Assembly (NCBI GenBank): GCA_963928055.1
Contig: CAWVDN010000001.1
Coordinates: 682,001 to 746,000 of the forward strand
Origin: Scatomonas sp963928055
Lineage (GTDB): Bacteria > Bacillota > Clostridia > Lachnospirales > Lachnospiraceae
DNA: 64,000 nt
Direction: 5' to 3'
Both the position numbers and the translations under genes were made by a program. The notes beneath the pieces were generated by a model that made no database searches, was not told where the DNA came from, and saw only the letters and a program-made list of their open reading frames with translations. Below are positions 58,823-64,000 of this stretch, piece by piece (position 1 is the stretch's first letter; the number at the start of each line of letters is the position of its first letter).

Positions 58823-59931
58823 CAGCGCCTGCTCTTTTTGCGAAGGACCGCATAAATGCCGATCCCTGCCGCCGCCGCGGCCGCCAGCACCAGATAGGGA
58901 AGGTTCCGCAGCACAATGCCGGTGGGGGTGATCTCCTGATATTCATTGGTAAATACCGCCGTGTTGGTTCCCTGACCGATGAGATTGGTGCTTCCCTGGG
59001 CGGCGCTGGCCAGGGAGGAGGCTTCATCGCTGTTGGTGATCTCCACCGGGGAGCCGCCGTTTTCCACCACAGACACGCCGGACGCCGTATAGCCGTCGCC
59101 CTTGGCTCCCGCCTCTGTGACCACGTAGCGGGTCCCCACCGGAAGGTCTGTGAAGGTCAGGCTCTCGTCGTCGCTGAGCGTAAACACCGCCGAGCCGGTA
59201 TAGGCATTTCCGCTGCTTCCCAGAAGCACCGACACCTCCTGCCCTCCCGCGGAACCGGTGACCGTAGGATTCTCCTCCTCCGGCGCGTAGGTGGAAGGCA
59301 GGATCAGCTGGATACTGAAGCCGAACTCTTTGGACCGGTCTCCGTAATCTCCTTCCACCTGCTTGGTCACCGTCAGGCTGGCGGTATTATCGGTGTATGT
59401 ATTCACAAAATCCGGCGCCGCCTTCCGGGCTGTTTCTTCCTGCAGATATTCCACGGAACGGATCTCCAGCCCTCCATCCGCGGCGTTGGCCACGAAAATC
59501 TTCAGCGTATACTGGTTTCCGTCGTAAGCCACATGCCGGTCGCTTCCCGCGGTCTCCGCGATGGTATATTCATAGACTCCCGCATGGGGAAAATCTCCGC
59601 CGTTCACGGTTGTATCCCCGTCCCGTCCGTCCTGCTCTGTAATGGCCAGCGTCTGCGTCACCGGCTGCCCGGTGGTATGGCCGCTGTAGGAAAATCCGGC
59701 AATGGCCAGCGCCGGAGCATCGCCGCTGTTTTCTCCCGCCGCCTCCGCGGTAAAAGAAAACTCCACGTTACGCAGAGTAAATCCTTCCGCCACCTCCAGG
59801 GTTTTCCGGACGTTTAACAGGGAAACCGCATCCGGAGCATCCGCCGCCCATACCGGAAGATTTCCCAGGCCTATGCCGGCGGCCAGGATCCCCGCCGCCA
59901 GCGCAGCTTTGTTTCTTTGTCTTTTTTTCAT
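58822..59931 (-). CDS. Major pilin with Spy0128/FctA-type isopeptide domains
   Basis: 369-aa surface protein. Signal peptide (ALAAGILAAGIGLGNLPVWA). Domain 1 is about 35-185 (NVRKTLEVAEGFTLRNVEFS ... GVYEYTIAETAGSDRHVAYD; Lys and Glu placed as for an internal isopeptide bond). Domain 2 is about 190-320 (ASLTVTKQVEGDYGDRSKEF, LPVGTRYVVTEAGAKGDGYT). The sorting region is YQEITPTGIVLRN, then a membrane helix and KKSRR. The order before a class B sortase fits FctA. Not an LPXTG protein in the strict sense. Confidence 0.88.
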   Translation of the reverse strand: MKKRQRNKAALAAGILAAGIGLGNLPVWAADAPDAVSLLNVRKTLEVAEGFTLRNVEFSFTAEAAGENSGDAPALAIAGFSYSGHTTGQPVTQTLAITEQDGRDGDTTVNGGDFPHAGVYEYTIAETAGSDRHVAYDGNQYTLKIFVANAADGGLEIRSVEYLQEETARKAAPDFVNTYTDNTASLTVTKQVEGDYGDRSKEFGFSIQLILPSTYAPEEENPTVTGSAGGQEVSVLLGSSGNAYTGSAVFTLSDDESLTFTDLPVGTRYVVTEAGAKGDGYTASGVSVVENGGSPVEITNSDEASSLASAAQGSTNLIGQGTNTAVFTNEYQEITPTGIVLRNLPYLVLAAAAAAGIGIYAVLRKKSRR

Positions 59932-59978
59932 CTGTCATTTTTCCTTTCTGCTTTTTTCTTCTTTCGTCTTTCCGAAGA

Positions 59979-60494
59979 TCAGATCCCTCTTCGCCGGAAC
60001 AGCGCGATCACCGTCCCTTCTGTATCCTGCTCCGGGACCGGACCGTATACGCGGCTGTCGGCGCTGTGCTCTCTCCCGTCCCCCAGCAGAAATACTTCTC
60101 CCTCCCGGAGGGTTACGGGAAAGGAGATTCCTTCTTCATACTGCCGGGTTTCCTCCAGGATCTCCTTTTCCTGCTGGAGCGCTCCGTTAATCTTCAGTCC
60201 TTCCCCGGAGATCTCCACGGTGTCTCCCGCCACCGCCGCCACCCGGCGTATTTGCAGCTCTCCGTCTTTTTTCAGCACCAGTGTGTCTCCTCTGGCATAG
60301 GTCCGGTCCAGCCGGTAAAAAAGCACCAGATCCCCGTCTTTCACCGCCGGGGCCATAGAAAGGTCCGTTTCTCTCGCCAGCCCGAAGACCAGGCGGAACA
60401 GCAGGAACAGAAATCCGGCCAGGATCCCCAGCTTCAGGAGCAGAAACAGAAGATCCCGGCGCAGCAGCTCTTTTTCGGACCGGTCCCGGTTCAT
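59979..60494 (-). CDS. Signal peptidase I-like protein of the pilus locus (SipA-like)
   Basis: 171-aa S26-family protein with one N-terminal helix (LFLLLKLGILAGFLFLLFRL). The Ser box is ETDLSMAPAVKDGD. The box that normally carries the catalytic Lys reads QIRRVAAVAGDTVEISG, with Arg in place of Lys. LLGDGREHSADSRVYGPV is the conserved C-terminal GDN-type box. In streptococcal FCT pili, SipA is a catalytically altered homologue needed for pilus assembly, so this may be a chaperone rather than a peptidase. The start overlaps the adhesin stop (ATGA). Confidence 0.85.
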   Translation of the reverse strand: MNRDRSEKELLRRDLLFLLLKLGILAGFLFLLFRLVFGLARETDLSMAPAVKDGDLVLFYRLDRTYARGDTLVLKKDGELQIRRVAAVAGDTVEISGEGLKINGALQQEKEILEETRQYEEGISFPVTLREGEVFLLGDGREHSADSRVYGPVPEQDTEGTVIALFRRRGI

Positions 60495-63400
60495 TTCTTC
60501 CTCCCGGGGACCCGTTTTTTTCTTTGCAGGATCCCCAGAAGCCCCAGCACCCCCGCCGGGAACAGCGCCAGGCCTCCCGGGAGGGCAGCCGGCATGCTCC
60601 CGGAACGGATCCCCGTTTCCGGCACCTCCGGCCATACATTGACCGTCCGGATCTGTTCCCGCTGATCCGGCCCCAGGGTTCCCGCCGGCGGTTCCGCTGT
60701 CTCCCTTCCGTTTACCTCATATCCGGTTTGGTAACCCTCCGCCGGTTCCTCCGTGATCCTGTATTCTGTGCCCGCCGGAAGCCGGCTGATGGTCACCGAT
60801 TCCCCATGAGCCAGCAGGACCTCCGCCTCTCCCCCGGTGAAGACCAGGGAGTCGGTTTCTCCGTATCCGGAAATGGGGAAAGACCGTGGTTCCTCCCCTC
60901 CGCCCTCCGGAAACGCAAGGCTTATATGAAAGGAAAACCGTCTGGTCCTGTCTCCGTAGTCTCCCTCCACCTCTTTGCAGAGAGTCAGAGAGGCTGTCTC
61001 CTTCCGGTTGGACAGACAAACGGTCGTCTTCCCGGCAAACAGCGCGGTCAGATTGGTCCCGGCAGAGGGAGCCAAAGAACCGGAGCCGCTTTCCGCCAGA
61101 ACCCCCAGTCTTTCCCAGCCCTCATCCACCGTAAATACCGGAACTTCTCCTTCCGGCAGCCCCTGGGGACCGTACCGGGCGGGCCGCGCCTCTTCCGGGG
61201 TTTCTTCCCAGGAAAAGCTTCCCTCCGTCTCCTGTCCCCGGTAAACCGCCGCTTCTACATTCTGCAGAGGCGGATCCGCCATAAGCGCCGGGTCCGCGAA
61301 CTGGGTCATGTTTTTCACCAGTTCTCCCGGACTCAGAAGGATCTGTACCGCGTCTCCGGACATTCCCCCATCCGCGAAGACCCCTTCCCGGCTGACGATC
61401 ACCTTCACCGGGACAGGTTCCGTGAGATAGCCGGAGGGAGCGCTCTCTTCCCACACATAATAGACGCCTTCCTCCAGGATTTTTTCCGGACGCACGGGGA
61501 AAACCGCCTCCCCCGTAAGACAGGTATCCGGATCTCCCTCTGTGCAGGGACCCGTACGGGTCGCCGTCACATCCTCCAGAAGAGAGGCCTCCCGGGAAAA
61601 GCTGCCGTCCGGCGCCGCCCGGTACAGGCAGATCACCGCCCCGTCCAGGGGATTGCCCTCGGTATCCGTTTTTCTGACATACAGATGATTCTTGATATTG
61701 GGAACGTAAATGCCGGCGGACACTTCCCGGTCAAATGTTCCGCTCCGCACCGGAAAAGTATTTTCCGCCGCGGCCTGGGAGGCCGAAGCCGCCGAAGTGT
61801 AATAATAATACACATCGTAGCCGGCCTGCTCCCCCTCTTCCATCAGATCTCCGTACTCCGCCACGTCTCCGGGAAGCCCGTCGATGACCGCCTTGTACGC
61901 GCCGCTGGAATCCACATAAAAGGAGTAGCAGCTCCGGGGATATTCCCGCAGCACCCGCAGGATATCCTCCTTCGTGCCTGCGGGCTGAACCGCGAATCCC
62001 TGCTTCGGATCGCCGGTAATAACGCCCGTGAGGTTTCCGGAACCATCCTTTTTCACCACCGCGGCAAACAGTGTGCCTTTGTCTGTATCCAGATTTACAT
62101 CCACCGTTCCGGTATCCTGTTCCACCCGGATGGTTTCCCCCACAGACACATTCAGGTTGGCTGCCGCCAGCGCCCCGCTCTCCCAGGAATTATCAGAATA
62201 GGGGACAACATAACCGTTGACGTCGCTGAGACGCAGGCGGATGTCCTCCGCCGCCCGGTATCCCGGCGGCGGATCTGTCTCCCGCAGCAGCAGATAGGCA
62301 TTTCCGTCCTCCTGGCAGTTCTCCTGGTACACATCCGACAGACGCAGGATCTGTCCCTGGGGATTCTTAAAGATCAGGCTGCCGTTCCCATCCGTGACTC
62401 CTTCGGATAAATAGCGGATCCCTTCCTGGCTGTAGGCGGCATCCGCCGCGTAAATGGAAAATCCCACGCCCTGGATCGGCGTTCCCGTCTGGTCTACCTT
62501 GATCACAGAACTTTCCGGTATATTGACCAGGTTATATTTCAGGGACAGGTTGGAAGCTCCGCTTCCCCGCTCCAGATAGAAAAAATTCAGCGTGTGGTAC
62601 GTATTGTCCGCGAAAATCTGGGGATTCTCCTCACTCCATCCTACGGTATCCGCCGCCCCCGCCTTCTCAAACATGGCGCGGATCGTAGTGGATTTTGAGG
62701 AAACCCGGTTACCTTCGGTGACGGTTACCTCCCCGGTGGCAAAATTAATGGAAATCCCTGTTTTTCCGTGGATCCCTCCCAGATCTCCCACCAGAACACC
62801 GTCAATGAAGATCCACACATCGTCGTCTCCGGAAAATTCATAGGTCACCGGAAGTCCCCGGTTGGTCCCTCCCTCCTGCTGAACGAACCGGGAGCTTAAG
62901 GCCATACCGAACCAGTGATTGATCCCCGGATCTCCGGCGGTAATGTCATTGAGGATCAGATTTCCGTCCCCGTTTCTTTTCAGCACCTCCGAAGCTGTGT
63001 TAAAAGGAAAAAACTGTCCTTCCCGGTCAGAAGAAAACACGGAATAATTTTCTTTTACGCCCTGCTTATCATAGACCTCCAGCGTATTTGTCCCTGGATC
63101 GTAGGCGGCGTAATTTTTTACCGCGTCGTAATAATAATATCCGTTCTCGTCGATCTGCAGCAGTCCTCCCACGTCCGTGTACGCCGCTTTCCCTGGCTGA
63201 ACGCCGTTTTCCTGATCCGCCGGATCAAACAGATAGGCCAGCGATTCCCCCGGATTCTCACGGGCCAGAACGGGATAGCCGTCCTTCAGAAGCGGCTGCA
63301 CGATCCCCTGATTTGCTCCGGGAGTATACTGGTTGATAGATAGAAATCCGCTGCTGCTGCCCGTGGTAAAATTCAGGGTATGCCCCTGGTTAATGCCCTT

Positions 63401-64000
63401 TTCGCCGAAATTTTCTATCCGGCCGGATTGCAGATAATCCGGGGCTCCCGGATCATCCAGCCAGTAGTCAAACAAATGAATGGTAGTGCCGCCCGGTTCC
63501 ACCGTTTCCACCAGATGATCTCTGAGATCCTGGGAATCTCTTCCCCCCAGAGAGCCATGGAGTTCCAGCTTCTGTACCTGGTTTCCCAGCTCGTACCCCT
63601 GCGGGAGCACAGCCCGGAACATATAATCTCCGGAAGACAGGCCTTCCTCCGGCATCCAGGACAGATACCAGGTGATGTCCAGAGGGACCCTGGATCCGTC
63701 CGTCAGGTACGCCATGATCTGGGAAGGCAGCAGACTTCTCAGCCGGTCTTCTGTCAGCGGATGTTCGCTGTCCAGACCTGCCACTCCGAATCCTCTGCCC
63801 TGATTCGTAGTTCTCAAAAAATAGAACGGCTCCATCCAGTTCCATCTGCCCACCCTATGATCCGGCGCCGCTGTGGGGACAGGTGCCGACGCTTCCGCGG
63901 GAACCGGCGTCGTTTCAGGCGTTGGCGTTTCCGTGGGAACCGGCGTCGTTTCAGGGGGCAGTTCTTCCGCTAAAACAATCCCTGATGCCGCAGGCAGCAT
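60491..64000 (-). CDS. Pilus tip/adhesin-like surface protein with fibro-slime and Cna_B/SpaA-type domains (5' end outside window)
   Basis: At least 1169 aa; the start of the signal peptide lies beyond 64000 (the visible start MLPAASGIVLAEELPP is its end). A Pro/Thr linker with repeats (TPVPTETPTPETTPVPAE) is followed by a region to about residue 490 containing a fibro-slime/PA14-like block: HWFGMALSSRFVQQEGG, TYEFSGDDDVWIFIDGVLVG and DLGGIHGKTG. SpaA/Cna_B-type domains follow (SSVIKVDQTGTPIQGVGFSI, about 505-620; LYVRKTDTEGNPLDGAVICL, about 810-930). Near the end is a Spy0128-like domain (ASLTLCKEVEGDYGDRTRRF) resembling that of the pilin. The sorting signal is EVPETG, a helix and a basic tail. 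First gene of the pilus operon in this window; likely tip. Confidence 0.85.
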   Translation of the reverse strand: MLPAASGIVLAEELPPETTPVPTETPTPETTPVPAEASAPVPTAAPDHRVGRWNWMEPFYFLRTTNQGRGFGVAGLDSEHPLTEDRLRSLLPSQIMAYLTDGSRVPLDITWYLSWMPEEGLSSGDYMFRAVLPQGYELGNQVQKLELHGSLGGRDSQDLRDHLVETVEPGGTTIHLFDYWLDDPGAPDYLQSGRIENFGEKGINQGHTLNFTTGSSSGFLSINQYTPGANQGIVQPLLKDGYPVLARENPGESLAYLFDPADQENGVQPGKAAYTDVGGLLQIDENGYYYYDAVKNYAAYDPGTNTLEVYDKQGVKENYSVFSSDREGQFFPFNTASEVLKRNGDGNLILNDITAGDPGINHWFGMALSSRFVQQEGGTNRGLPVTYEFSGDDDVWIFIDGVLVGDLGGIHGKTGISINFATGEVTVTEGNRVSSKSTTIRAMFEKAGAADTVGWSEENPQIFADNTYHTLNFFYLERGSGASNLSLKYNLVNIPESSVIKVDQTGTPIQGVGFSIYAADAAYSQEGIRYLSEGVTDGNGSLIFKNPQGQILRLSDVYQENCQEDGNAYLLLRETDPPPGYRAAEDIRLRLSDVNGYVVPYSDNSWESGALAAANLNVSVGETIRVEQDTGTVDVNLDTDKGTLFAAVVKKDGSGNLTGVITGDPKQGFAVQPAGTKEDILRVLREYPRSCYSFYVDSSGAYKAVIDGLPGDVAEYGDLMEEGEQAGYDVYYYYTSAASASQAAAENTFPVRSGTFDREVSAGIYVPNIKNHLYVRKTDTEGNPLDGAVICLYRAAPDGSFSREASLLEDVTATRTGPCTEGDPDTCLTGEAVFPVRPEKILEEGVYYVWEESAPSGYLTEPVPVKVIVSREGVFADGGMSGDAVQILLSPGELVKNMTQFADPALMADPPLQNVEAAVYRGQETEGSFSWEETPEEARPARYGPQGLPEGEVPVFTVDEGWERLGVLAESGSGSLAPSAGTNLTALFAGKTTVCLSNRKETASLTLCKEVEGDYGDRTRRFSFHISLAFPEGGGEEPRSFPISGYGETDSLVFTGGEAEVLLAHGESVTISRLPAGTEYRITEEPAEGYQTGYEVNGRETAEPPAGTLGPDQREQIRTVNVWPEVPETGIRSGSMPAALPGGLALFPAGVLGLLGILQRKKRVPGRKK

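Overview
The window looks like a chromosome segment of a gut-type Clostridia, most likely Lachnospiraceae. The evidence is the GC-rich low-GC-phylum gene content: the yceD-rpmF / plsX-acpP-rnc-smc-ftsY block, an FprA flavodiiron protein, an Rpn-type nuclease fragment, a family-2 GalT, and an EF-G-like factor fused to a YacP-type NYN nuclease. Strong sigma-A-type promoters (TTGACA/TATAAT) and intrinsic terminators are common. Taxonomy is inferred from content only.

Layout. 1-6509 (minus): ftsY (last residues cut by the window edge), smc, rnc, acpP, plsX. 6580-6878: a palindrome and a 279-bp element with 20-bp terminal inverted repeats and two long internal arms (MITE-like). 6963-10697 (minus): a lipoprotein, a UMF1-type transporter and a Zn-dependent phospholipase C-like protein sit between plsX and the rpmF/yceD pair that normally adjoins it. 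10791-13555: L,D-transpeptidase, a hypothetical gene and an XRE regulator. 13844-13989: two tRNA-Gly genes. 14055-18992: cysK, a degenerate sigma-70-like protein, fprA and a predicted ABC-ATPase. 19096-24125: a LacI regulator followed by galK-galT-galM behind a promoter with two palindromic operator-like sites. 24212-27522: a nucleotidyltransferase, a DUF378 membrane protein, an LCP protein and an orphan Spo0A C-terminal-domain protein.

27680-33230 is a scrapyard of mobile DNA. A truncated Rpn nuclease gene and two IS3-type elements cut inside orfB flank two IS256-type elements in opposite orientation; an acyltransferase-like remnant lies at the far edge. Next, read leftward from a promoter at 47582, is an exopolysaccharide/capsule operon. 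Its GC-rich regulatory part (secreted protein, CpsB phosphatase, Wzz-like CpsC, CpsD kinase, small membrane protein, priming transferase) is joined to an AT-rich sugar-specific part (ugd, glf, two GT4 enzymes, a broken GT2, an EpsG-like polymerase, a pyruvyltransferase, a Wzx flippase). The genes suggest a polymer containing glucuronate and galactofuranose, perhaps pyruvylated. The GT2 gene carries an in-frame stop and a frameshift in an A8 tract.

47591-50353 encodes the EF-G/ribosomal-protection-like GTPase fused to a YacP/Rae1-type NYN domain. The block just upstream of it (50385-53007) is bounded by near-identical 40-bp direct repeats. It holds a relaxase/serine-recombinase fusion remnant and an intact AlbA_2/ATPase-fold regulator; a DUF4143 fragment lies just outside the right repeat. 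53290-53800 is non-coding, with dense CTACGG-like motifs and four 41-bp tandem repeats.

53802-57440: a ketopantoate reductase-like gene, then a heavy-metal cassette (P-type ATPase, free HMA protein, divergent ArsR regulator with an operator between). 57421-64000 (minus): a sortase-assembled pilus locus in the order tip adhesin, signal peptidase-like protein, major pilin, class B sortase, small pilin. This matches my recollection of the cpa-sipA-fctA-srtC-fctB order of streptococcal FCT loci. The signal peptidase homologue has Arg where the catalytic Lys is expected.
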